A stretch of 64,000 nt of DNA. Source: Quillaja saponaria. Its lineage: Eukaryota; Streptophyta; Magnoliopsida; Fabales; Quillajaceae. Where the stretch lies: NCBI GenBank assembly GCA_029379385.1, contig CM055617.1, positions 11,999,532 through 12,063,531 of the forward strand. Reading direction: 5' to 3'. This document shows, one piece after another, positions 24,514-35,408 of this stretch (its first letter is position 1; the number at the start of each line of letters is the position of its first letter). A program made the translations under genes and the position numbers. The notes under the pieces are model-generated. The model made no database searches and was not told where the DNA came from. It saw only the letters and a program-made list of their open reading frames with translations.

Positions 24514-26245
24514 GGTTTGGTAAATAAAACAATTATTTGTAAAATGAAGCTAAACAAATAAATTTCCTAGAATTAATACTAATCATGAAAATTACAATAG
24601 CTTAACTAATTGTAGAATACAATTATAACTAAACCATATCTATTATCCTCGAGTAGAGAAAGAAATAATAAGGGGATAAAGTTTTTAAGACTTATGGGAG
24701 TCCTTCTATAAGAGAATGATAGAGTTGATGGCAAAAATTGTGATAATTTAAAGTTAGGGAAAAATTGAGAAGGTAATTAGAGTAATGGGAGAAAATTGAA
24801 GTGATTTGGGGAGAAGATTAATTGTTATAAAATTTAAATTATTTAAATTTTCAAGAGTAAGTTAGAAAAAATTTAGGTGAGTTGGATAGTTGGATAAGAT
24901 ATTAGTAAATGTATACATGCTCTTTCAATACTTGTACTTTACAAGATAACATTGAGTTTGAGTTCTCATATCATGAGAGTCAAGATCATGAAGAATATTC
25001 TTTTTAGTTACAAGAAGAAACAAGAGATGAATGGGCATTTGAGGTCTAGTGATGATGACTCCATCTGGTAGCTGACTTAGTAGGAGAGAAAAGAATACAT
25101 GACTTAGTAGAAAAGAAAGGAGTTATACATGACTTAGTAGGAGAGAAAGAAATAAATGTCAGTTGTTGTCAATTCTTGTTATTTAGTACTTGTGCTTCTA
25201 GCTTGTTGGAACCATTGTTTATTTTCTTGATTTTTGTAAAAAAAGGGCAAAAAATATGAGGAAGAAGATGTTTAAACCCACCCCTCCGAGTGTTGAGAAG
25301 CTATATAATGCATTGAACCTTCAAGGTTTCGTACTTTTAAGTCTCTTGCTATAAATCATTTTGATTATGTTAGCTCCCTTTAGAAAAAGGACCCATAACA
25401 TAGTGGTGACATAGCTTATTTGGTTAGTTTTGACTAGGTTGCTTATTTTGCAACGGGGCTGATGAGGGATAACATGAATAACAATAATGGCAATAATGTT
25501 GATTTCTAGCTCTTAGCTTTCTGGGTGCTTTTTCTTTTAGTACACTTGAGGTGCGAACAACTTAACAACATTTGCTCTGGAAGATAAAGCTAAAGAGATA
25601 CCGAGCTGTGGCGAGGTATCTTTTTTAGCTTTATCTTCAAAGTTCTTTCAGCTGGTTATATCTTCCTTCTAACTTTCCCTCATAATAAATTGTGGATCCC
25701 AACTACCTTCATCCTCATTGCCGAAGTAGCCAAGTGTTGGGAGCGGACTCGTGCTTTATATCTGGCATGGTTGGATAATATTCGAGATTCTTTCATGAGA
25801 AAACCTAAACTTACCTATCAAACATTACTAGACGAATATGATCAAACAGCAATCTAAGCAAGGGATTCTGCCACTTATAGCGAGAAATTGCACTATTCTC
25901 AGTAGTATTTTGTGCTTATCATTTATTTGAAACTTTCAAGGGACTTCTTGCTGATGTTATCATCTCTTTTGAGCAGGGTCTTGAGAGTCAACAATTCTTT
26001 CTTGATAGAACTACATCTGATGCCTTAAGGGTGTTGGATTCCGAACTAAATTTCATATATGAACTATTCCATACTAAGGCTTTAGTGGTGCACAGAAATA
26101 AAATCGGGTACTTATCCTAGTTTCTTTCCTTAGCTTTGTTTGTTTCAACGTTAATGTATTTCTTTGTCCAAGATCAGGGGAATTTCCACAAAGTTGACAT
26201 TGCAATTACAATTACCTCTACCTTGCTTATTGGCTCCATATGTAT
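24514..26245 (+). repeat. Segmental duplication, copy 1
   Basis: Aligns by eye with 30483-35007 once the 3.1-kb element A is removed from the second copy. Shared runs include TTTGGTAAATAA, GAAAATTACAATA, GTTTTTAAGACTTATG, CAATACTTGTA and the DUF4220 coding sequence. The copies differ at many sites and copy 2 lacks the gene's N-terminal part. Confidence 0.85.
25073..25160. repeat. Short tandem repeat, three ~31-bp units
   Basis: Three units start GACTTAGTAG, each followed by GAGAGAAA- or AAAAGAAA-type purine runs and ending ATACAT-like. Located just upstream of the DUF4220 pseudogene start. Confidence 0.75.
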
Positions 26246-26649
26246 GGAATTTATTACAATCCTCATGCTTATTTTATCTGATTGGACTCATATCTTTGTT
26301 GCTTAATCAAGGCTCCACAACTGATTTGCAACCAAAAAGATTTTTCATATCTACCAAGCTATGTGAATTCCTTTCCTTCAAGAATTCAAAAGACCATTGC
26401 TCTTCCTTGTTTTCTTCTTAAATATTGTTTCGTAGGTGGTATGGACCTGTTTTGGGTTACAATTTAATAGATTACTGCATTAAGGAAGGACTGAGAATCA
26501 AGACTAGAGAAAAAAGAAAAGAACAAAAAAAGTTCGTTTACTTTGTCTGTTTAAATAGGAGCATTGTTGTTAATAAATTAATTAGTGCTTTGCTGCTCTA
26601 GGGTTTTGTAGATGGATGAAATCTAACCATATGTTCATTAGCTGAATAC

Positions 26650-26964
26650 TAATAAGGGTGAAACCCAATTTCAGGGACTTCACAAGAAATTTACAAAGAA
26701 AGGGAATGTGGGAAGAGAAATTGATGATGGTAAACCCAAAACCCAAAGCTAGAGTCACTAGCTATGGTAAACCACTATACTGGAGATGGATTCTTGGATT
26801 CACAAAGAGTGAAAGGAAGAAGAAGACTAAAAGAGACAAGGCTCCTGGCCAATTTTCATTATATTCAAGATGATTTTCAAATACAACCTAATTCAGCTTT
26901 TATAAGCTAATAATAGCTAGCAAACTTACAAAAAATACCCTCATCTCCAATTCTACCTATATCA
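26650..26964 (-). repeat. TRIM 3' LTR
   Basis: Matches 28037-28344 with scattered substitutions. On the plus strand it runs from TAATAAGGGTGAAACC to CTATATCA. Confidence 0.88.
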
Positions 26965-27272
26965 ATCCTTTTTTCTCCATACAATCCTTATTCTCAAGGA
27001 TTTGGATTAGGAATCTAGAATTAACATAGAAGCAAGATGAAGTAGGCTTGAACACATGTGCAAGAAAAGGTAATTGGAATTGAAAGGAAACCAAATACAG
27101 TTTCATGGCTTGGTGTTGCAGCTTCCATTAGAATGATCTTGGTTTCATCTTTATCGTCTACAGTACTGCATCTATAATGGCCCTTCCTTTACTGCTCAAC
27201 CATTTCCTTCATCACATAATACACCCACATTATTGTTACTTTAAACCCAAATATTATAGACCATTTGTTATA

Positions 27273-28010
27273 CTAATTTTTTGTAAACAAAATGAATGGT
27301 TGATGGATTCTATTGCAGACACTTGAAAAGTGGAATTTTTCATAACCAATATGCATTTCATAAATTGTAACTTCATTTTCCTTCAAGAATTTATGCAAAG
27401 TCTCACTCTTTGCAAGTAATTTCTTACGTTCAACATCATGATGCCTTACCATCAAGAATTCAGGTAAGATTTCATCATTTTCAATTAATTTCTTGAACCC
27501 AAGGCATTCTTCATCCACTAGTTCTTGAACAGACAACTATTCATCATCAGGAACCACAATTATACTCATACTCTTATTCTTGCACTTAGAGAAATGGATA
27601 AGGTTATATTCTTTATTGTAGGATTCACACAAGCCTTTAATCCTTTTTTTTATTTTATCAAACTCTATCCTAGAAAAAACAATGTTTTACATGGGTTATA
27701 ATATAAGGGAAATGATTTACCAACCTTGAGCTTCATACTGATTATATTGTAGGGAACTGGGTTGGATGGGTTTTGATAATCCAAGAAATCATCTTGTTAT
27801 AGATCTTGAAGCTCAGCGAAGATTTCACCTTATTTCTTGAATTCTTAACCCACTGTTTCTTTAGTATGTTTGACTTCTTTAAGAGCTTTCAGGCTTTTGA
27901 TCATATCACTCAATTTTCTCAAGAACAATTGTCGTAATTTGTGCCTTTGTTCTGAAAGAGCTGTCCTTGTTGAATGATGAAAACAGGAAGGATGGACAAG
28001 GGAGCTATGG
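27273..28010 (-). other. TRIM interior with an unrecognised 87-codon ORF
   Basis: The interior should be non-coding, yet 27536-27273 holds an 87-codon frame starting MSVQELVDEECLGFKKLIEN, charged and helix-like, with KFLKENEVTIYEMHIGYEK. Upstream on the same strand a frame reads LSEQRHKLRQLFLRKLSDMI-like with stops. I recognise no domain. It could be a captured host fragment or chance. No neighbouring sequence supports a function. Confidence 0.4.
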
Positions 28011-28036
28011 TGCTAGGACCATGCTTTGATACCAAT

Positions 28037-28344
28037 TGATAAGGGTGAAATCCAATTTTAGAGACTTCACAAGAATTCATAAAGAAAAGGAATGGAGGAA
28101 GAGAAATTGATGATGGTAAACCTAAAACACAAAGCTAGAGCCGCTAGCACCCCTTCATCAGAGATAGGTTCTTGGATTCACAGAGAGTGTGAGGAAGAAG
28201 AAGAAGATTGAGGGAGACAAGGCTTTAGGCTAATATTCATTATATTCAAGATGAGTTTCAAATGCAACTTAATTCAGCTTTTATAATTTAATAATAGCTA
28301 ACAAACTTACAAAACTACCCTCATCCCTAATTTTATCCGTATTA
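28037..28344 (-). repeat. TRIM 5' LTR
   Basis: Plus-strand start TGATAAGGGTGAAATCC, adjacent to the primer-binding site. Confidence 0.88.
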
Positions 28345-28769
28345 AATACCCATGCAATATTATCTTTCAAGTGTTGAAAACGAAATCCAACTAGTTGGAA
28401 GATTTGGAAACTGGCAAGAATAAGATACGTGCAAGCAGAGGTGATTGGGTCCTCAATGAATATCTTGATTCCGTTGTCGTAAATTAGATCATTTTGATTG
28501 TTAAATTTCCATTCGACAAAAGTATCTTGTTATAGCACATTACTACGGAGCTTCATTTTACTGTTGACAAAGAGCCAGAAAATGAGAAAACTAAACAATA
28601 TTGTGATTGCAGTAAACTATTCTCGGATTACATGTCATATCTTGTAGTTATGCAGCCATAGTTGATTTCTTACAGGTATTGCAAAACTGAGCTTCCAAGA
28701 TACATGTGCCCACACAATAAGACTCTTTAGTAGATGGAGATTTTAATAGAGGAAAGGAAAAAGGATCAG

Positions 28770-28817
<48 letters not shown>
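28770..28817. repeat. Poly(A) run of 48 bases
   Basis: Uninterrupted A run inside the decayed DUF594 region, followed by AAC-rich sequence. No retroposon body is recognised upstream of it. Confidence 0.9.
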
Positions 28818-28818
<1 letters not shown>

Positions 28819-29140
28819 AAACCAAAACCAAACAAAACAAAAGATATCCTTGATACACTTGGGGGAAACCTTAACAATTAATGATCAATATGTGGGAAAA
28901 TAAGGCTAAGAGCAAATATGTTATGTTCAATGCATGTAAGCTTGCGAAAGAGTTAGAAGGCCTTAACAATAGTGACATGTATGAGATTATGTGTAAAGTA
29001 TGGGTGGAAATGTTGTCATATGCTGCAACTCATTGCAGAGCTACTCTACATTTCCAATAACTAAGGTTGGGAACTTATTACTTTTGTAGGGTTGCTCATG
29101 ATTAATTTTCGGCTTCGGGCAGATGTATCTTAACTTCGTA

Positions 29141-30482
29141 AGAGCACAATATTATGTACATATTTTTTCATAAACATTTGAAAATTCTTTTTATATATGG
29201 AAAAATAGTCTTGAGAAATCTATGCTTATCTAATATAAATTATAAATTAAATAAATATAATTACAATTAATAATTAAATAATTTCATTTGCTCATTTTTT
29301 ATTTGTCATTTCTCTGGTTTATTTTAGTCAATGAAAACTTGGTTTATGAAAGTAAGACACTATACTTGGTTTTTGAGAATTTTAGAAAATAGAATAACAG
29401 GACGATGGAAAGTAAAAAACTCGGAAATGAATTTGGCTTTTGAAGTTATTAATTATTACTCGTGGACTCACTCTAATTCAGCCAAGCTGCTTTGGTTCTG
29501 AGCTTTTCATTTTTTTTCTTTCTCTTTTCCTTTTTTTTTTTTTTTTTTTTTGAATTGAATGACTTGATTTAGACTCATTGGAGTGTTTGGATCGTTCATT
29601 TTATTTTTCTTTATATATAATTAATTTATTGTTGTATTTTTCACTAAATCTTGTTTATATATATCAAGATCAATTTGATTTATGGTTTTATATATTTGTT
29701 GACTTCATTAATGCAATAAATTATCTCTACTTTTGGCCAATGAATTTTTTGGAATATGCATACATATCTTATACATTTGGATCATCCACACCAATTATCT
29801 GTTCTGTTAAGCTGGCTTCCAATTTAGCATTGGAATTATTCATTTGCATACATGATCCAAGACAATACAAAAAAAGTTAAAGAGATAAAGAAAAAAAAAA
29901 AAAAAAAAAAAACGGATACTAGCTTGCCTTTATAATTCAAAACAATAAAATAATATAAAGAAATTATTATTTTATTCCTTTGAGCTCTTTTTAACTCTTC
30001 ACCATCTCTAAAGAGATAAAAGAGTACCCTGTGAAACACACGTATGCTTTTCCTTTGGTTTCCTTATTCTTGATGAAGAGGATGGTTTGTTTCTAAAATT
30101 TGAATATATTCTTGAAATAGTTTAATCTTTTTTATTGATTTGAGGAAATCACCGTAGGGTTATATATTTTCAATCAATTTTGTTGTGATTTACATATACT
30201 ATAGTCCATTACAACACTAGTAAGATTGAGTAAAAGAGAAGTGATTTAGAATCTTACCAATTAAGTCAACTCAATAAGATTCCAACCTTTCATTTTATTT
30301 TTTCTTTCTTTATATGCCATCTAAAAACTAGTTAAAGTTGAGATATTAGATACAATTTAAATAAATTAATTTCATTCTACAAAAAATGCTCTAATCATAT
30401 AATTAGTACTAAGGTGGAGAAAGATGGGCAAATTAAACAAACAAGCCATGTCCTCACTTTCATTTATTTGATTTGGTTTTAA
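29141..30482. other. AT-rich spacer between the two duplicated segments
   Basis: Contains poly(T) near 29531-29550 and poly(A) near 29891-29911. A 100-codon plus-strand frame (29578-29880) is a low-complexity AT-derived frame without a domain. No gene supported. Confidence 0.55.
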
Positions 30483-30535
30483 AGTATGGTAAATAAGATG
30501 ATTATTTGTAAAATTAAGCTAAAAAAATTTCCTAA

Positions 30536-30890
30536 TGTTAAAACTGAATTTGACCAGCTGAAATGTCCTCCATATGATTGACTTGTAAAGAGGCGGTCCT
30601 TTAGACCTGTAAAAACTTTGATGCCAAAGAATACTTGATTAGAGTGTAAAAGCTGAAAAGTTATAAAGAGTAGGGTTTGAGAGAACAACTTGTTTTATTT
30701 TGAGATTTTGAGCCTCTTTATACAGGAATTGCAATTGTCATATGTCCGTTATATAATTATGGATGATAATGACGACCGTTACAATATTAATAGAAATTGA
30801 TAGTGGTAGTTACAGTTCAAATCAGTTTATTATACTTTGATCCAGCCATGTGTAATAATATCATTGGATTGGTATAATCATGTATTATCA
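30536..30890 (-). repeat. Element A 3' LTR
   Basis: Plus-strand TGTTAAAACTGAATTTG to GTATTATCA. Closely related to the LTRs at 33344-33664, 35008-35408 and 37756-41378. Confidence 0.88.
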
Positions 30891-33343
30891 TTAGTCCCCC
30901 CAAAAATGAGTTTAAGGAGCGTATGAACTTGAAATAAATATTATGGACCATATACCTGGGCTACGTTCCCCATTTACGTGGTGCACTTTTGTACTAAAGT
31001 TTTTTTTGAAATTTTGGTGCTATCATTGATGTGATACATTGATTATGTGATTTTTTTTTATCACTGATATTGACGCTATGCTATACTCCACATTATAACT
31101 TACCCCATTTCACTTTACCTTATAACTACTCTACCTTATTACTCCTACATTTTTTAACGCGAATTGAGTATTTTTGGCTTGTTATGATAGTAGTTTAAGC
31201 TCAATTGTCACCCGTCGATGGGGACTAATATGCAGTTGTATTAAACTGTACTGAATTAAATAGCATACCTTGCTTTGAACAATATGAGTGAAAGCCCGAT
31301 ATTGTTTGTTGATATTATAGCATTCTGGATGAAAACCCGAGCTTTTTGATGATGTTGTAGCATTCGAGTGAAAACCCAAGCTTATTAATGATGTTTTGGC
31401 TTTTTAGCCACATGATTTATCTAGGTACTTTGCCCGAGTGCAAGCTTTTTAGCTTATGCTGCCAATAGTATGCAGTTGTATTAAATTGTATATATTAAAA
31501 TAAACAGCTACCTTGCTTTGAGAAATATAGGTAAAAACTCGAACTTGTTTTGTTGATATTTTGGCTTTGTAGCCATTCTGATTTATCTGGGCATCGGCTT
31601 TTTAGCCTGTGCTATCACCCTAAGTATGACTATAGGCTTTTTAGCCATGTTTCATCTTCTCGGGCTCTCTCTCTCAGTCAGGTGAAAACCCAGTAACTTT
31701 GGCCATTTAGTATTCGAGGGGCCCCGCTAATAAGCTGGGAAAGCTGAAAAGCTGCGTACTACTCTCCTCGGGGTCAGACTATTATGCTTAGACCTTTATA
31801 GTTGGGATGGGGGACATATTAGACACCACTCCTCCTAAGGACTATCACTAGTTGAAAAGCTGTGTATGGACTCTTTTGAGCTGTTTGTTATGACGGTACG
31901 CAATAGTCTCTTCCGTATAAAAGGCAATAAGCTTATCTTGATTTAATGACTTCGTTCAAGAAAATTTTACTGCAATACATTTATGATTGCAGCTGAAAAG
32001 CTGAGCTCGAAAGGAAATTCATTAAATCCGCAAATGTGAGAATATATTATTGGACATAATAATCAATAATATTTTAAACTCTTGATTTATCATTCACGGA
32101 TTTTGACCGTTTAATCTTAAGATTTGACCCCAAGTAGTATGTAAGGGAAAAATATTTTTCTTTTGTGGTCATTACTTGGCCTCCATATATATTGCTTTTC
32201 TATACTAAATTGTATACTAAATCACTTGAACATTTATCAAAAACTTTAATAATAAGTATGACTTGGTCATCAATAAACTTGAGTTTGAGATAAATAAGTA
32301 TTTCTTATATAAAACAGCATAAATATTGGAAATAATTAACTTTTATGAAGAAATAATCTGAGCAGCGAATAGCAATATCATGCACTTATACATATGTCAA
32401 CCACTAAACACCAATCATTAAGCTACCCTCTATACACCTAATCCACAAATATATATTATTGTTCGATGAAAATATTTATTTGTAAAGGCCGATTGGAAGG
32501 CCGTACATTTTTGTGATTCATAAAAACATAATACAGAATAATGTCATCAGCTAATAAGTTGCTATTACCAAGCAATTTGAGCAAGGCATAAATAAACCAT
32601 ACGTGTATTGTTATATTCAAATTAGCAATTTATTAAATTTTGGTCCAGACGATTGTCTTTCAAATAATAGGGCTAGTCTTATTTTTTCCACCATTTATAA
32701 ACATGCCTTAAGCTTAATTTTATGCCAAGATGATAAATATGCTTTTAACATATCATTGATTAAGGGAATAAATAAGGCATGAAAGTATTAGGAAATTATC
32801 ACATATGAAATAAATGCAAAAAATAACAACCACTTTTCTTTTTATGGTTGTTAAAATTCCATCAATACTCAAATGTTAGGTTTTTAGAGCATTAATTCAT
32901 TAATGCCAAGAAAATAAATTCACAGCTAGCCATGCATTTAATATCTTAGGGAGGAGGAATGTAATAAGATTGGGTCCAACGGTTTAATAACTGAACTTAT
33001 GCCAGCTTGGACCAAAAGTCTATGTGAAAGGTCAAAAATAAATTGTTTATTACTTGGCCATTACATACTTGGAGAATTGGACCAGAACTGGTCTAGCTTG
33101 CAAATGTACTGAGCGTAAACATGACAATGGGATGGCACGTGGTTTTGAAATGGCTTTGGTATGCTGGAAAGTGCAACAAAAGGACTTGATATGACCAGAG
33201 GAAGGATTTCGATGCTGAAGGTATGAATATAGTGGTATGAGCTAATTCAAAGAAAATAAATCTATTATTTTTTGCAATTCCTGGATCGTTATGGGGTAAG
33301 ATCAAAAAATCTAAATCGGATGGATTTACACGAATGGTGTCAA

Positions 33344-33664
33344 TGTTCAAACTGAATTTAATAAACTAAGGTTTCTTCCATATGATTGACTTTCAAAGAG
33401 GCAATCCTTTTGACAATATTTGATCATAATATAAAAGCTGAAAAGTTGTAAATAGTAAGGTTTGAGAGAACAACTTGTTTTATTTTGAGGTTTTGAGCCT
33501 TTTATGTAGGAGTTGTGACCATCATATGTCTGTTATAATAATAATGACGTCTGTTACAATATTAATAGAAATTAATGGTGACAGTTCTAATTTGGATCAG
33601 TATGTTATACCTTGATCCAGTCATGTGCAATAATATCATTGGATTGTATAATCCTATGTTATCA
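33344..33664 (-). repeat. Element A 5' LTR
   Basis: Plus-strand TGTTCAAACTGAATTTA to TGTTATCA. Slightly shorter than its partner. Confidence 0.88.
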
Positions 33665-34229
33665 CCTAAAATTAATAATCATTATGAAAATTACAATAAA
33701 TTAACAAATTATAGAATAAGATTATAACTGGACCATTTATTACTCTTTAGTACTGTAAGAAACAATAAGGGGAGATTTTTTTAAGACTTATGTGAGTCTT
33801 TTTATAAGATTAGATGATAGAATTGATGGAGAAAATTGTGATAATTAAAAAAAAAAATTTGATAAGGTAATTAGAGTAATTGGAGAAAATTGGGGTGATT
33901 TGGGTAAATTTATTTAAATTTGCATGAGTATTTCAAAAAAATTGAGGTAAGTTGAAGATTGTGGTAAATATATACACGTACAGCTCTTTCAATACTTGTA
34001 TTTCAGAAGACAACATTGAGTTTGACTTGTCTTATTTTCAGAGAGGCCACGAAATAAGAATATTCTTTTCAATTATAGATCCCTAATGTTAATAAAGTTT
34101 AGGTTTATTTAATTTTCACGAGTTGGCATTATTTGATATTATTTTCAATTACAGATCCCTGTACTTAAAATAAATACTTTTTTAGTTATACCCCTTACCA
34201 AATTTTAATAAATGTATTATTATATTATA

Positions 34230-35007
34230 TTATGTATACAGAGAGGCTGATGACAGATAACACAAATAACAATATTGGCAACAATGTTGATTTCCAACTT
34301 ATGGCTTTCTAGGTGTCTTTTCCTTTATTACACCTTAGAGGTGCGGACAACTTAACGACATTTGCTCTAGAAGATAATAAGTTGTGGCCAAGGTATGTGA
34401 TCAGCTTTATCTTCCATTTCCTTTTAGCTGAGTATATCTTCCTTTTATCTTTCCCTCATAACAAGTTGTAGAACCTAACTACCCTCATCTTCATTGCTGG
34501 AGTAGCCAAGTGTTGGGAACAGACTCATGCTTTGTATCTCACATGCCTAGATAGCATTCAAGATTCCTTCATGAGAAAACTAGACCCTGGACTTAATTAT
34601 GAACTGTTAATGAATATATCAGGTAGCTAGATAGGCAAACCTTCCAATAACTTTGAATGTCATTTTGAAAGAATGGGAAACACATGAAAATAAGGAAGTA
34701 CTGGATGTGGAAATGGACTATCTTAAAGTAATGTTATATGCTCATTATTTCTTTGAAACTTTCAGCTATCCCTCTGTTTGCTAGGGTCATGAGAGCTTGA
34801 TCAGTCGGCAGTTTTTTCTTATGATAATTGCATTTGATGCCTTATAGGTGTTGGAGTCCAAACTTAATTTCATATATGACAAAAATAAAATTGGATACTT
34901 ATCCTGATTTCTTTCCTTTGCTTTGTTTGTCTTAGCCTTACTGTATTTCTTTTTCCATGAAAAAGGGAGTTTCCACAAATCTGACATTGCAATTACCTAT
35001 ACCTTGT
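34230..35007 (+). pseudogene. DUF4220 pseudogene, copy 2 (truncated)
   Basis: Paralogue of the copy at 25268-29140. It shows the WLLAFWxPFLLLHL-type helix, then GADNLTTFALEDNKLWPR near 34340, a decayed AGVAKCWEQTHALYL-like stretch and an LESKLNFIYD-like segment near 34855, followed by VDIAIT-type sequence up to 35000. The N-terminal membrane segment of copy 1 is absent, and the C-terminal half is lost at the element B junction. Stops and small indels show it is dead. In two places it keeps residues lost in copy 1 (for example EDNKLW). Confidence 0.8.
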
Positions 35008-35408
35008 TGTTAAAACTGGATTTGACAAGGCTGAGTTGTCATCCACATGGTTGATCTGGAAAGAAGGTGGTCATTTGGAAATATGAAAACTCTGATGATC
35101 AAGTCAGTATCTAATCAGAGTGTATAAGCTCAAAAGCTATAAAGAGTATGACTAAGAGGAATAACTTACTTTACCATTGGGGTTTCAATCCCTTTATATA
35201 GAATGTTGTGGCCAATAAGATTGTGCCACGTGTCATAGTATTAATTAAATAGTTATGACGACAGTTACAGTTATAATCGAACATGATGACGTCCATTACA
35301 ATATTGATGGAATATTAATTGTGCCAGTTATAGTTCGGATCGGTCTGGTATACCTTGATCTAGCCACATGTAACAATCTTATTGGACTCTTATAATTCTG
35401 TATCATCA
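35008..35408 (-). repeat. Element B 3' LTR
   Basis: Plus-strand TGTTAAAACTGGATTTG to CTGTATCATCA. Confidence 0.87.

Larger units (their letters stand above)
26650..28344 (-). mobile_element. Short non-autonomous LTR element (TRIM-like) inside the DUF4220 pseudogene
   Basis: Two ~0.31-kb LTRs flank only 1.07 kb. Target duplication AATAC is exact at 26645-26649 and 28345-28349. On the minus strand the 5' LTR (28344-28037) is followed by TTGGTATCAAAGCATGG, a close initiator-Met tRNA primer site, and the 3' LTR (26964-26650) is preceded by the purine tract AGAAAAAAGGAT. There is no gag or pol motif. The host reading frame resumes directly beyond the second target copy. Confidence 0.9.
25268..29140 (+). 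pseudogene. DUF4220/DUF594 membrane protein pseudogene, copy 1 (split by a TRIM element)
   Basis: Plant-specific family of unknown function, with several N-terminal membrane helices (DUF4220) and a C-terminal DUF594. An ATG at 25268 opens a frame with FVLLSLLL, IILIMLAPFRKRTHN and IWLVLTRLL. Then come LLAFWVLFLLVHL, NNLTTFALED, AEVAKCWERTRALYLA-like, LDSELNFIYELFHTKALVVH near 26040, VDIAITI...MEFITILMLILSDW near 26190 and WYGPVLGYNLIDYCIKEGLR near 26438. After the insertion, SRGDWVLNEYLDSVVVN near 28435, FDKSILL, KLFSDYMSYLVVMQP and SKYVMFNACKLAKELEGLN near 28913 complete DUF594. Stops and frame changes are frequent. No introns are needed, which fits the family. Confidence 0.87.
30536..33664 (-). 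mobile_element. Non-autonomous LTR element A
   Basis: 3.13 kb, flanked by exact CCTAA target copies (30531-30535 and 33665-33669). LTRs are 30536-30890 and 33344-33664. Orientation is minus: a purine tract (CTCATTTTTGGGGGGACTAA) abuts the LTR at 30891 and a primer-site-like sequence abuts the other LTR at 33343. The 2.45-kb interior has no gag or pol frame but repeats phrases such as GGCTTTTTAGCC and GTGAAAACCCGAGC. The empty site is visible in duplication copy 1. Confidence 0.9.
30483..35007 (+). repeat. Segmental duplication, copy 2 (contains element A)
   Basis: Matches 24514-26245 on both sides of element A: the left part up to CCTAA at 30535, the right part from 33665. It ends abruptly where element B begins; the sequence beyond element B does not continue the alignment, so the copy is truncated there. 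Confidence 0.83.
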
